This document shows, piece after piece, positions 15,801-27,842 of a stretch of 64,000 nt of DNA. A program made the position numbers and the translations under genes. A model generated the notes under the pieces. The model searched no databases and was not told the origin of the DNA. It saw nothing but the letters and a program-made list of their open reading frames with translations. Where the stretch lies: NCBI GenBank assembly GCA_030141605.1, contig JAQGDQ010002368.1, forward strand, positions 1 through 64,000, in the 5' to 3' direction. This DNA comes from Tubiluchus corallicola (Eukaryota; Priapulida; Priapulimorpha; Priapulimorphida; Tubiluchidae). Within the stretch, counting starts at the first letter, position 1, and every line of letters begins with the position of its first letter.

Positions 15801-18800
15801 ATTTGAAAGATATACTTAATTTATTGTTCAGGTCTTGTTGTTGAAAAGAGGCCAAGTAAAAACCAATTTAGAACCAAGTAAAATTGTTGTGGTAACTAAT
15901 GAAACATCTATCAGTTAAATATAAAAATTCAAGCTTCATCTAAACACAATGGCTCTATTTCATGAGAAACATCATTTTACTATAATTTAAATTTTTGCAT
16001 TGTAATTGAGACATTAATGTCAAGAGACACGAATCTCATAATATTTATTACTACTTGGAGATGATCAGTTTTATATTCTGTACAATGAATATTCTGTACA
16101 ACATTTTTTCTGCTCTTATGTCATGTAACTCAAATGTTCAAATGTCCAATTTTCACTCTGCATGATTTTCCATAGTGTCTGTTTAAAACAAAGCAGACAT
16201 ATGTTTGGCTTATATAGTCTCTCGTGAAATATTTCTACTTTTCCCCCATTTCTATGAGTGTACACATTTTTTGTCTTTAGCCTAGACTTTTCATTTTATT
16301 ACACTGATGTTGCTAGCTTTCAAGCCCTGCAAATTTTTAAAATTTTTAGTTATGGAAACATGTTGTAATGATGATAAGGGACATTTAGCTGTGGCATTTG
16401 AGGTGTCGTGTAACTTTGTAAAGTCATGGTTTTATTTTTCAGTCGTATGCAGGCAAGTATGTGCCAGCTATAGCATATGCAATAGATAAAAAAAACCCTG
16501 GTGCAAAAACATTCATCAATCTTAAAGGTGTTGCTATTGGTGATGGTCTTTGTGACCCTGTCACGGTAAGTTAACATGTGCAATTGCCTAAACTCACTGG
16601 GAACAATAAATCTATAAATTCCCAGTATTTATGGATGAAGTTTATCTAGAACGTTAAAGAAAAAAAGTTAGTTTTACAACATTTAAAGTCAGAAGAAACT
16701 GAGAATTGCTGATACTCTTCCTGTTCTCATTAAGGAAAATTTTTCTCTAAGTGAATATAAATCTCATTCTCATTGCAACAGTCACAAATTTGATAGCTGG
16801 TAATAACAAGTATAGCAGGCGCCAGTAAATAGACTCACTTTGGGATGGACGTGTTTTTACCTAATTAACTGGGCGCTCTTCAGCTTAGTACGTGCTATAA
16901 GATTTTAAATGAATTTTAGAAACAAATTAATGTCAGAATTATTATATGCAATCATTTTTTTAAAAATACTAATTTACATATAAATGAATTAATAAAAAAG
17001 AAAAGAAAAAATCGCACTAATCTGATTATTACCACTAAAAATTAAAATTAAATTTCACTCGGCTGAAAAGCTAAGTCGCTTTATATTATTCAATCCTTTT
17101 GCTCATAGATTGTAGGACAAGTACTCGTTTTACAAGATAAGTGTATCGCAAACTGACTGTTTAGCAAAAAATAGCCAGAGCAAATTACACCGAGTCTGAA
17201 CTTAGTAGTTTTATCCTAATTGTGAAATCACGGTATGCCATTTACGTATTCTTTTTTCATGTTGCAAAGTGATGTAAAGTTCTGTAATGGTTGCAGATTT
17301 TTAAAATGTAGTTTAAATTTCTAAAAATCAGTCACTTAAAAAATGAAATCTTAGCTTAATGTGCCATTCATTGCTTTTTAATTCATTTTAGATGGTTGGA
17401 TATGGAGATTTGCTTTTTCAAATTGGAATGGTTAGCGAGTTACAAAGGGATCATTTCAAACAACAGGAAGCCATTGCTGTTGAACTAATCAATGAGCAAA
17501 ATTTCATAGCAGCTTTCCATGTAAGTACTGCAGTTATCAGCATGGCTGACGTTATGGACAGTATCTCGCAGTTGTCATGAAAACTGAGTGCAGTGTTAAG
17601 AATCTAAAATTGATGGTCATTATTTGTTTTGTTTAAGGTTGGAATCATGAAATGAAATGGTCTGTCATAAATCAGTGGCAGCTCATGTTTAGGTACTGTA
17701 GAAGTGCAGCAACCCCTATTTTCACTGGATATTATCGATGATATTAAATATAATGAGTCTTTTTCCTTTAGTTCTTTCTTTATACTTGTAAAGTCCAGAG
17801 CACGAGAGGGTAGTACTGTTTGCTTCACAGCCCAGCACAGTGCATTCCAGCAACCCGATATTTGGCTGTTGTGTTTCTCGGTAATGCGCACATGTCTGAG
17901 CACAGGTAGAGAAAGTACTGTCGCTCACGCAATTTGTTGTCAGTTGTCACGTGCTTATCGTGAATCAATCAACTTTTTCCTGCGACAATTTAGGCTATTA
18001 GTAAGTAGAAAATATTTTTGTCAATTTATCAAGTTTATATATAAACTTTCTTATGTTTGTTTGTTTAAAATCTCATGCACAAATTACAACATTAAAATTA
18101 CATATGTTTGTTTCATGTTACTCAGTATTAAAACAATGGCTATAAATTTTCTGAAGCAGCACCTCCACTGTTTTTAGTTACGAACAACCACTGCTATCAG
18201 TAAAAGCTGATGCTTGAAGATGTCTCTCTACTAAAGAGGAAACACTCACAGAGAAACACTATCAAATTTAATTCACATAATTTTCTATTAGTGTGATAAC
18301 CGGACACAATTAATTGCTCGGTATTAACTTTGTACAGTGACATTTTTTGGTTTACCTAGGCTGTTTTATAGCTGAATATAAGTGTCATAATTGTGACTGC
18401 ACAGTTGCGCTGAAGTGAATTTTTTTTAATAATGGGTGGACATATATATTTGCTAACAGGTCATAATTCTCTGACGTTTATTTGTCTAGGTCTTTGACAC
18501 TTTACTAAACGGCGACTTAACCCCATTTCCTTCCTATTTTTACAATGTCACTGGGTCAAAGAACTACTTTAATTATCTAATGACTGCTGAACCAGATATT
18601 GATAATTATTTTTACAAGGTATGTCAATTTTGTTCTTTATTAGATATCTAGTTATTTGTATCACTGCTGTTTAGCATTTCATCTGGGTCATCTGCTTAGC
18701 TACATAATAACACTGGCTATAGTTCCATGATACTTCTTTTATTTTATTAAGTGTAGCCAATGGTGCAGCAGTGCTAAAAAAGAAGAAGAAACTTGCAGGG

Positions 18801-21203
18801 GCACTGGAGCCACCTATATATAATAGTTTATAGCAGTTGCCCTACTTGCCCTTGCCCAAGGAGGCAGTGCGGGAGCAGTACTGTGCCTTTTTGATGGAAA
18901 AACATGTGGTTATCCATGATTGCCCTGAAGAGTTTGTCCCTAGAAGACATTTGGTGTGCCTTAGATATACCATTATATGTAAGCCATATCATCATTAGGG
19001 TGGCCACAGAAATATGATTGAAAAAATGTACCCTTTTCATAAATGCTGCCCCTGTCCCTGTAATTTGCTACCGGTGCCCCTGGAAACTCGGGTGTTTCTA
19101 GTGAGCAGTTGGGTAAAATGACCTCCTACATCTCGTGATTGGTGGTTGTAAACTGCTAAGGAAATTTTTGAAATTCAGTCACTTTCAGAGCCCTTTTGCG
19201 GTAGTATGTGATGAGTACTTAGATGAAATATACTGGCTAATTTGCCTTCATTTGCCTTATAGTTATGGTGTATATTGTAGCACAATATCTGCTCCTTCAC
19301 TTTTACTAATAAGTTAATAATAATATTATAAAAAAGCAAAAATTCTCAGCATTTAGCATGGCAGCAGTGTTAGAATTTTAAAAGTTTCCTTATGTTAGAG
19401 ACTTGTAAATTTGAATTTATTTGAAATAGTGAATTAAGACTGGCCCCCTCAAAGCAAAGCAGGAGACTGCCATTCCCACAGCGCTTCACCATTGAGTATA
19501 GCAAAAATAACCGCAGTACTGAAATGTTCTTAAGCTTTGAACAGGGTATATTCTTCTGGGTAAATATAGGGAAAAAGTGGTCAAAAATTTGTTGCTCAAC
19601 CAGGACTTGAACATTAGATCTCCTGCATAACAATAAACATCCTTGCTATTAAATTTTTTAATGATCCCTAAATAAGGAGAGCAGTGAATGGGATGAGTGC
19701 ATGTGCATAAGTATACTAGCGAGATGTAAGTAAATAATTAAGGCTCTTTAGTTATTAAGGAATTAGTGACTGTTTTGTGCTCATTGAGCAGGATCACGGA
19801 TTAGTGTGGGATGCTTCCTAGTTTTTGGTAGCTTATTGGATAGAAGTCATAGAACACCTGTCTTATAAAATTCCCAGGCACGAGCCCCGTTGCAAATGGT
19901 TAACGTAAATCGTGCCAGTATTTTGTTCCTAACAGGATGAATGTCCCCTAGTAAATTTATGACTCGTCCGCAGTTAGTGACTTAACTAATTAATTAGCTA
20001 CATCTCAGCAACAATGTCTTTTAAAAATTGAACAAACTCTTGAAGTTTCACTGAGATCTTTTGTCACTTCTTTTTCAATTTGTAATTTTCATTCAGTTTA
20101 TAGCAAATGCCGATGTTAGAAAGTCAATTCATGTCGGATCACTGGTGTTCAATAATGGCACTATTGTAGAGCAGCACTTAATGAATGACATTATGCAAAG
20201 TGTCAAACCCTGGGTGCAGCACCTTCTTAACCAAAAGTACAAGGTTAGTTTGTTTAGATATATACAGTAATAATTAACATTTTCAGCTTCATATTTTCCA
20301 GCTGACGTAACACGAAATCGGGAATTAGGATTTGCTATTTTTTGTGCATTTTAATAAAAGTTATTTATGACATGTGTGCAGCCTCACTGATGACTTTAAA
20401 AATCAGGTTTGAATTTTAATAATTTTTATAGTTATTGTAGGTTCATTTCACTGTTAATTAATAGTCTTGAATTTGACACTATAAATAATTAAGAGATTGA
20501 CTATTACTTTGATTATGAGCAATAGACTTTAAAAAATGGTACTTACCTTTTTGCATTAATTTAATAGCAGCACTATCGATTATTTTTACAGGTTTTGATG
20601 TACAATGGGCAGCTTGACATTATAGTAGGTGCACCTTTAACTGAGAAATTTGTGTGGTCTCTTGAGTGGCACCACACAGCAGATTATAGACAAGCACGTC
20701 GTACGTATTGGCGAGTTCATCCTGATGATGCGGAAATTGCAGGTTATGTAAGAAAAGCTGAAAATCTTTATCAAGTAAGCAAATAGTTTTTCAGTATGCC
20801 TCAGTAAAACCACACAACTTTATCAGTCACTTTACTTCATGGTGGCCTCAAACTACCGATAACACTTTTTGTGACGGCAATGATATTAATTAGAAATTAA
20901 AATTAGTTATAAGCACTTATGTGACAGCAAATTTCCCCAAATGTGGTCTAGCATAATAACCAGCATAGTCCCGGGAAAGTTTTCGTGCATGTCAGTTCAG
21001 GTCATCACCCACCCAATGTGGCTGATAAAATTACTTTCAAAATAGCACTTTTTATGACATTTTGATAAATATAGTTGTCTATGGTGTACAATAACAAGCA
21101 GCAGAGTCCCAGGAAGATTTTAGGCTCATGCCAATTAGGTCATCCTCAGTATGGCATCCAAAAAGAATACTTTTAGGACATTCGACTACACACACGCACA
21201 CAC

Positions 21204-21237
<34 letters not shown>

Positions 21238-22711
21238 GTGTGTAGTCGAATGTCATCTGTGGCATATTGGTCTACCAGAAGAACCAGCATGGCCTCGGTA
21301 AGGTTTTAGGTTAATGTCTATTTTACGTCTCAACCCGCCCACCCTTTCAATGTAGTGCCTAGATAATGTTTTTGGGACATTATACTACATATAGCCATTT
21401 AATGTCTTTTAGGGGTCCCAAGTTCAAATTTTGAGGTCCCCACCCCACTCTATCCAAAAAATGATGTCTAACATGGCGACCAAAATGGTGCAAAGCCGCG
21501 TAACATACAGCGTCATTTGTTTTTTCAGACTTCGCAATCATTGATGGGATCGTATTGTTTTCTGTCTCTGACTTCTGTTTACCACAAACATTTGTTAAGA
21601 ACGTGTCCACGATTAGGTGACTTTTGAACCCCATCAATGATTGCATAACGTATCTATGTACTATGTTACAGTGAACATACTAGGTGACTATTTAATGAAC
21701 CAAATGTCATTCTTTTTTAGTGTATTCTTCTAGAGAATCCCTTCTTAGCAATGCACGCCTGCATTTATCACGGGGTGGGCATCCCACAAATATACATACT
21801 ATTTTCACTTGACAGATCATATCAAACCACCCCCAGGCAAAACCAGCTATTTCAGCTGGTAGATAGTCAATCAGGCTAGGCTATAAACATGTGCAATTGC
21901 GATGTGATATGCACAATAGATCTGAAAATAAGAGTTGGAATTTATCTGGCATAAGTTTTTTTATATATAACATGGAAATTTAAAAGAGATATAAATCATC
22001 CTGCTGTATTTAATACATATAAACTAATTTTTTAATGCCACATTGCTAGCTTTCCAATTTCCTGTCCTTAAGTTCTTTTTAGAACAAAGAAAGAAAGATA
22101 AGTCAAGTTGTGTGGTGGAACCGAAACCTAGCTCTATACTAAAGAAGTCTAAAATGTAATGCTGAACTGACAGAGACGTCTTAATCACATTTTAGATTGC
22201 ACATACATGCACCCTAGGACAGCTATCTGGGTGCATTTTACAAATGGTAACCTGTGCAGTACTAACTGTTTACTGGGGATCCCCAGCATTACTGAACTTT
22301 GTAGCGAAGCACAGTACCACAATCATATAGCTGCTCCCCTCTGCCTAAGCAGTGCGCTTTCATTTTAGTTATCTTAATTAATTAGATTGTCAAACGAGAA
22401 ATTTTTTACTCTACAAATGGAGAATGGATTATTAAATGACAGTTATGATGATAACAGGAAAGATGATGGTCTTAACAATGATATGTGATAATGAATTAAT
22501 TTCATGAGCTGACTGCATGGTGCTTTTATTTACTCAGATAATTGGACTGCAAAATACTATAGGAGTGTTTCAATAAAAAAGTATAGTGTTAGGATGATTT
22601 TTTATTTTTAAATAGGTTATTGTAAGAGGTGGTGGCCACATGTTACCAACGGATCAACCAGAACGTACCCTTGACATGATCGACAGATTTATCACAAACA
22701 AAGAATTCTAA
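12872..22711 (+). CDS. CPVL: Serine carboxypeptidase, CPVL/vitellogenic-like (S10)
   Basis: A secretory or lysosomal S10 peptidase that removes C-terminal residues. Ten exons join in frame with GT/AG borders: 12872-13052, 13505-13623, 14557-14810, 15714-15780, 16443-16565, 17392-17520, 18490-18618, 20097-20243, 20592-20774, 22616-22711, giving 475 residues, close to human CPVL. The start (ACAATGG context) begins a signal peptide (MDGKIFSAFIIYVLFMCF). Seen: DPGEPLYLTPYI, SYTGFLTVNET, WLQGGPGGTS (oxyanion loop), YIDNPVGTGFSFT, GESYAGKYVPA (Ser208), NGQLDIIVG (Asp392), GGGHMLPTDQP (His452). The full catalytic triad is kept, so the product should be active. The Ser208 codon is the first codon of exon 5. 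A poly(A) signal AATAAA lies at 22868-22873. The introns host hAT-like elements, a SINE and other repeats. Confidence 0.93.
13903..14440 (+). mobile_element. Non-autonomous hAT-like element, copy 1
   Basis: Homologous to 54037-54648 over almost its whole length. The left end CAGTGGCGATTCATG matches the family terminus; the right terminal inverted repeat is degraded. It contains a small frame (MDALHPQEISSVTVSEFQQL...) also found in the 54-kb copy. It lies in carboxypeptidase intron 2. Confidence 0.7.
16812..16870. mobile_element. Fragment of a pogo/Tigger-like MITE
   Basis: Shares the run ATAGACTCACTTTGGGA with the terminal region of the element at 44948-45463 (reverse-complement end). The other end is not clear. 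Carboxypeptidase intron 5. Confidence 0.45.
17673..18193 (+). mobile_element. Non-autonomous hAT-like element, copy 2
   Basis: Ends CAGTGGCAGCTCATG and TTACGAACAACCACTG resemble the inverted termini of the 54-kb copy with several changes. Internal sequence is more diverged, and no target duplication was seen. A 157-codon frame inside is not taken as a gene. Carboxypeptidase intron 6. Confidence 0.65.
19580..19680 (-). mobile_element. Possible tRNA-derived SINE head
   Basis: The minus strand reads GCAAGGATG...TGCAGGAGATCT...TGTTCAAGTCCTGG. The last part fits a Pol III B box (GTTCAAGTCC), with a D-arm-like piece about 40 bp upstream. It is too degenerate for a functional tRNA. Confidence 0.35.
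19800..19930 (+). mobile_element. Possible tRNA-derived SINE
   Basis: An A-box-like TAGCTTATTGG (19829-19839) and a B-box-like GGCACGAGCCC (19877-19887) lie at roughly tRNA spacing. The cloverleaf is not complete, so this is a retroposed or decayed tRNA-like sequence. Carboxypeptidase intron 7. Confidence 0.4.
20948..21395. repeat. Three diverged tandem units of about 120-180 bp
   Basis: Units starting near 20948, 21088 and 21268 share an order of motifs: AACCAGCA/AAGCAGCA, AGTCCCRGGAA-like, GGTTTTAGGTT/GATTTTAGGCT, then TTTTAGGACATT and CTACATA/CTACACA. Carboxypeptidase intron 9. Confidence 0.5.
21178..21254. repeat. Long inverted repeat around a TA/CA microsatellite
   Basis: GACATTCGACTACACACA and its reverse complement TGTGTGTAGTCGAATGTC flank an alternating (TA)n core. 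The whole unit can fold into one hairpin, typical of cruciform-prone sites. Confidence 0.8.
21532..21650. repeat. 15-bp inverted repeat
   Basis: GCAATCATTGATGGG near 21534 is matched by CCCATCAATGATTGC near 21632, with a loop of about 85 bp. It may be a fold-back element remnant. Confidence 0.6.
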
Positions 22712-22867
22712 ATACTAAAAACTCAATTACAGCACGATGACTATTAATATTTTTATAACATGGAAAAATATTTGCGATAGACTGTCACTGATATGTTTAG
22801 TCAAACCTTGTTTGATTAAATAATTATTTTAAACCAGTTTTTTGTAGTACATTATAGTATTATGGTT

Positions 22868-22873
22868 AATAAA
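22868..22873 (+). terminator. Poly(A) signal of the carboxypeptidase
   Basis: AATAAA 157 bp after the stop codon, followed by T-rich sequence. Confidence 0.6.
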
Positions 22874-24450
22874 ATTGATTCTATTTACAAATCTATCTCT
22901 CTATTTACCTAATATCATTGTGAAAAGTCAGTTGATTAACCTATACAGTTTTTGTTACTTTGCTAGGAATGTAAATGATTATTTTTGTCTGCTAAATATT
23001 GACTGAAAATTATATGCTGGTTTTATAAAACTTGTACATCTTCTTAATGTGATTTTACAAATTTGTTATTCAGTCGAATCGCCAATAATTTGTTAATGTG
23101 TCATAAATCCCATTTTCGAATATTACTGTTCTTTTATTGGTGTTTTTTAGTAATTTTGATTACTTAGATTTTTATTTCTTGTGGCTGATGGATAAAACTG
23201 ACAAGTGCAAAAATTTAAATCTCTGCTTACATTTCACCAGTTTGCCTGTCAAGATAGATGTTAGAAATTTTACATGTGGAAATCAGTGTTTCTCCTTAAT
23301 CACGTGAGGAAGGCTTGATTTAGAGCCTCTTTGTGCTAGCTGCATCACATGTCTAAGTTATATAGGTGGCTATAAATAGTTTTTAGTTCAGCTGCTGTTC
23401 AGCCAGTGAAGAAAGAGGTTTCATCAGAGGTTCACAGAACTTGAGTCACTAACCTGCTGTGCAGGCTTCACGTCTTGTAGCCTTATTGCCTTTGTTCAAG
23501 CTGTTACGGTGATCTGGAGGGTAGCATATAAACTTTGTGCGATGAATCAGCTGTCTATTTGAATGCTGCGTGCACTATGTGTGGACCATTGATGTTTCTT
23601 TGTACGGTTCAATGTGTAGGTATGTATACATAATATGCTCGCATTTACATAAATGAGTAAGTTCTTAAACTGTTTTACACTTGCAGATTTTTACTGCAAG
23701 TGCTTTGTATACTGTTTTCAGTTTCAGGACTTTTTATTTTCAGCTGTTTCTCTATGTAGCTAATTTGTTTTCTGAAATGATCAGAAATGGGTACTAGATT
23801 TTAATGTCCCATAATTAATAGATTGTGGTAACTTTATAAGTAAACTGTAAGCAAATGGCAATAATTGTTAGTAGCTGATTTCTTACATTACTGTTAGGAA
23901 GACTAAGAAAACTTTTTATGGTCATTATTTTAAGGAAAATGGGCTTCATCAAGTTCATGAAAATGGTGTTTTGATATAAAAAGATATTCACAAAATGTAA
24001 AATCTGAACAAGGCAATAATTTAATCATTAGTTAAGCTTTACTGATCTATGTAAATGATTAAGAAGTTATATAATTATGTGAAATATAATAAATTAAATG
24101 TGTTTATAAAGAAAAAAGTTATTGTGCAAATTATAGTCCAATCTGTTTGTATTAGGCGAGCTTGGCATTATAAAGGGGGGATGGGGGTGTTATAACGAGG
24201 TTTGACTATACGCTATAACAGTACCGTGATATTCAAAATTATAAGAGTAAAGTAGTAAGTTTTACACATGCAAATCCTAATGAGAACTTATGTGCTGCAT
24301 AAATAGATGAGAGATTTTGTTTAAGCAGGATTTTGCTTTAGAGTTAAGCTTGAAAAGATGAAAGCCAGATGATTAGAAGGTACAAGTAACTTTAGAAGAT
24401 GCATATCATTGATAACTGTAATAGCAGTTTTTGTTTGCAGGTAGTCTATA
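22874..24450. other. Intergenic region with a possible 5'-UTR exon of the F-box gene
   Basis: No coding exon found. The F-box ATG is 10 bp downstream of an acceptor (TTTGTTTGCAG at 24440), so a non-coding first exon should lie upstream. The slightly GC-richer stretch about 23380-23620 ending in GTGTAG|GTATGT is a candidate. Confidence 0.35.
24132..24210. mobile_element. Short palindromic MITE remnant (pogo/Tigger-like)
   Basis: TATAGTCCAATCTG on the left is matched by TATAGTCAAACCTCG on the reverse strand from the right, TA-bounded, with about 16 of 23 positions paired. The CAAACCTCGTTATAA-type end resembles Tc1/mariner pogo families. Confidence 0.5.
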
Positions 24451-27032
24451 ATGAATAAAAAAAGTGGTAGTGTTACTTCAGTGTTGAAGCACAATCCTCC
24501 TCGTTTGCCCGATTCTCTCCTCCTCAACATTTTCAGCTATTTGGACAAGCCTAACCTGTGCTGTGGAGTGAGAGGGACCTGTCAGCAGTGGAAAAACCTG
24601 AGCTATGATTTCTCCTTATGGCAGAAGCTTGACATCAGTGAGAGCGCAATAGAGGATGCAGAATTTTTGTCTCTTCTTCACCAAGTGAAAGATCTGGTAA
24701 GCTCATTTTTACAGTTTTGTGCTTGGGTAAGGCCTGCCTGTTTTTTTAACAATGTAGTGAATTCATAAATGTCACAGTATGATCATAGTACTTTTAAGAA
24801 AGTATGCAAGTGTTGCTTTAGCATCCCGTTGAGTACTAATGTTCAATCTGTATATCATTTAAGCAATATTGTTCTAACCTATCAAACCTGGTAGTACCAA
24901 AAGAATTGAAAATAATTTTTATTTGAACTATCTGCTAGAACTCTGTGTGAAATTTTTGTAGGTGGTAGAACTGAATGTCAGTCGTTGTGCAAATCTGACA
25001 GACCATGCTCTTACTCATGCCAGTATCACTTGCACAAAACTGCGAAGACTGTATGTCAACAGTAAGTCTCTCATTTGTATATTCGTGGTTTAAAGAATGA
25101 AAACCTTAAAGTGTCATGGAGGACTGAAATTTGGTGATTCCAAATATTAGTTTGTCTATTTTGTTGGAAAACTTCTGTTGAAATAAACTGTACTCATGTA
25201 TGTAATAAAAAGTCCTATACTAGGACTGTAGGATTGTAGGTTACAGTTATGCGTCATTAAATTTCAATGCTCTTGATGTTGAGTCAGCGTGAGTCACAAT
25301 CTTTTTACTAAAAATTGACAACATATAAATCGGCAAGGGACTGTAGTAAAAATTTAATATTAAGATGTTATGAATGCATGAGAATATCATACTAGAGTAT
25401 GCACATTGATTTTAAATGCCTTTAAATTGCATTAGACCACTCTGATTTAATTATATATTATAACTCCAGTGCCATATTGTTCTTTACATTTTCTGTAAAT
25501 CAGCCATTATTTTTAATTATAATTTTCAGTTTTACCAAATTTCAATTTCAGATACTAGAGTCACAAATGAAGGACTGAAAGCAATAGTTGCCAAATATCC
25601 TAAACTGGAGCACCTGTCTGTGTACATGTGTCCTAACCTCACTAATGTGTATGAACAACTTTCTGAATTAGCATATCTCCAGCAATTTATAAACCCATAT
25701 TTAAGCCCCAATCATCATCCTGAGCCATTTGGCAGTGGCTTTCGAAATATATTAGAATGTTGCACTGACATTCGTGAACTGATCGTTGATGAAACTGAAG
25801 AGCTAAATGACGACACGTTGTCCGATATCGGAAACCTTTGTCCGGGATTGTTAAAATTTCAGTTTGCTTCCTCGCTAAATGTATCAGACCGTGGACTTGC
25901 ATTGCTTGCAAGCAAGTGCACTAACATAACTTCTCTGAACATTGCAATGACTATAATAAGCGATATTGGTGTCGTTGAAGTAGCAAACCACTGTGCAAAT
26001 CTACAGGAGTTGACCTTATCTGGCTGTCCACTGATATCTGATAAAGGTCTCGAAGCCATAGGCAAATGCTCAAAGCAACTTAGATGTCTTGTAGTCAATG
26101 AAGCGCTTACCGGACCGGCAGAAGTCACTGACCGTGGTATTATTGCCATTGCGAATGGTTGTCCAAACTTGGACTCACTGGCTGTGTGCAGATGTATGCA
26201 AGTCACAGACATATCTATTGAAATTACCGCCGGAAAGTGTCTACAGCTTCAAAAACTGTACATCAGTAATTGTAACCGGATCACGGACAGGAGCATCTTA
26301 GCCCTTGTTCAACACAGCATAAAATTGAAGATCCTCGTAGCTCAAGAATGTCTCGGCATTACCGATGTTTCTATCTCTAACCTTCTTCAGAAGTGCACTA
26401 ACTTACAAGTACTGGACTTAGGCGGCTGTGATAATATCAAAAGCCTTACTCCATCTGGTTGTAGAATAGCAAATGAAGTGAATCGGGAATCAAGTCTCTC
26501 GGTGCTCGATATAAGTTTATGCGATGAAATAACCGACGACAGTTTAAAGATGATAGCAGACATGTGTCCCCGACTTGATAATTTCTTTCTGCATGGTTGT
26601 GACAAAATAACAGATAAAGGATTAAAATACCTCGTCAAATCCTGCCCTCTACTTCAGAATCTAGAAATTTCTATTTTTCTTTCGCAAACCGCAAAAGTCA
26701 CGGACGACGCATTCTGCTTTATAGCCAATACTTGCACGAATCTTAACAAACTTAACTTGCGAGGAAATATGAACATAACAGAAACAGGCCTGTGTGAAAT
26801 AATGACAAAATGCCCCTCCCTTAGGAAACTGCAGCTGACGATTGGAGAAGGAAGCATGCTCACAGATGAGCTAGTTATACACATTATAACAGAATCACGT
26901 AGAAAGTGTGTCACGTTATTAAGTGGTGTTAATGACGACTACAATAACATGGACATAAACTTTACCTTTCCACCTCTAGTCAAAACATTCAGAAGACAAC
27001 CTAATAAAAACATTATAGACTTTGGTTTTTGA
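24451..27032 (+). CDS. F-box / leucine-rich-repeat (FBXL) protein
   Basis: Probable substrate-recognition subunit of an SCF (SKP1-CUL1-F-box) ubiquitin ligase. Three exons, 24451-24696, 24962-25061 and 25552-27032, join in frame to 608 residues. The F-box is at about residues 15-60 (PPRLPDSLLLNIFSYLD...CQQWKNLS...LWQKLDIS). Many cysteine-containing LRRs follow (patterns like CPNLDSLAVCRCMQVTD, CDEITDDSLKMIADMCPRL), forming a long curved substrate-binding solenoid to about residue 580. The C-terminus (NFTFPPLVKTFRRQPNKN) is not repetitive. Most of the LRR region is in one 1.48-kb exon. The vertebrate FBXL orthologue could not be named from sequence alone, so no symbol is given. Confidence 0.9.
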
Positions 27033-27842
27033 ATAAGTGTAGAAATACTGGCAGAATTTACCAAGAACAGCACCACACTCAGAAAATTATGCTAAGCGAG
27101 TCAAAAGAAATTTAAAGCAAAATTCTTACATTTAACTAAACTTATACTACGACTCTTAACTACTCACGGTAATTTAATTACTCTTTACTGTTAGACAGTA
27201 TTTCCTTGTAGGTTCCACACATGCTGTAAGTAAAATCTTAACAATGCCCTAGAATTTTGATGTAGTATATGTATGACTAAAGATAAGATAAGATATATTT
27301 ATTTATCTCCTGTGAGTTTAACAGTACACAGAAACATTCACATATTTTTAAATTCGGTACAATGAAAAATATTTTGTAGTGTCGAAGGAAATACGAGTAC
27401 GATGTAGTGTGGAGAAAGGGTGGCAAACGACCATACGGTCAACTAAGTCAGCCACCCTTATTTTAGAAATTCTATAGTTTTCATGCATGGCAAGGTAAGC
27501 TAATGGTTGTGAAATTCATTTCTTAAAATTCACAAGGGTGCTGAACACTTGCACATTGTTAGTTTCAGGTGACTAAAAGTCAAGTGATAAAATGTACATT
27601 TAGGATATTTATTTTATTTATTATAAATTATATAAGTGGTGTAAAGAATGTAAATAGCAATTGGCTGTACCTACTTAGTTGATAATTACTGATAGGCTGT
27701 GATACTAAATGTCATGCTCCACCTGATGCAACAAAATCAGGATGCTTTACACTAATAAATTTCCTGACTGACGTAAAATCCCACTGCACTTCTGTATCAC
27801 TCTATAATGAAATCACAGAATCAGAAAATCGTAAATTGTTTG
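27033..27842. other. Tail-to-tail intergenic region with a retroposon tail
   Basis: Holds the 3' flanks of the F-box gene (+) and INO80C (-). TTTATT motifs at 27608-27622 could serve as minus-strand poly(A) signals for INO80C. The only other feature seen is the retroposon tail at 27282-27480. Confidence 0.5.
27282..27480 (-). mobile_element. Retroposon 3' tail with hairpin, copy A
   Basis: Read on the minus strand: a hairpin (stem AGGGTGGC / GCCACCCT at 27417-27458, inner GACC-N4-GGTC), then about 110 bp, then an ATAAATA region and a (TATCT)n tail. Shares its architecture with 30601-30720 and 53084-53216. Confidence 0.55.

Noticed and set aside
17704..18177. 157-codon plus-strand frame in the carboxypeptidase intron
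   Set aside because: It lies inside a degraded hAT-like element, lacks a recognisable transposase domain, and is not preserved in the other copies.
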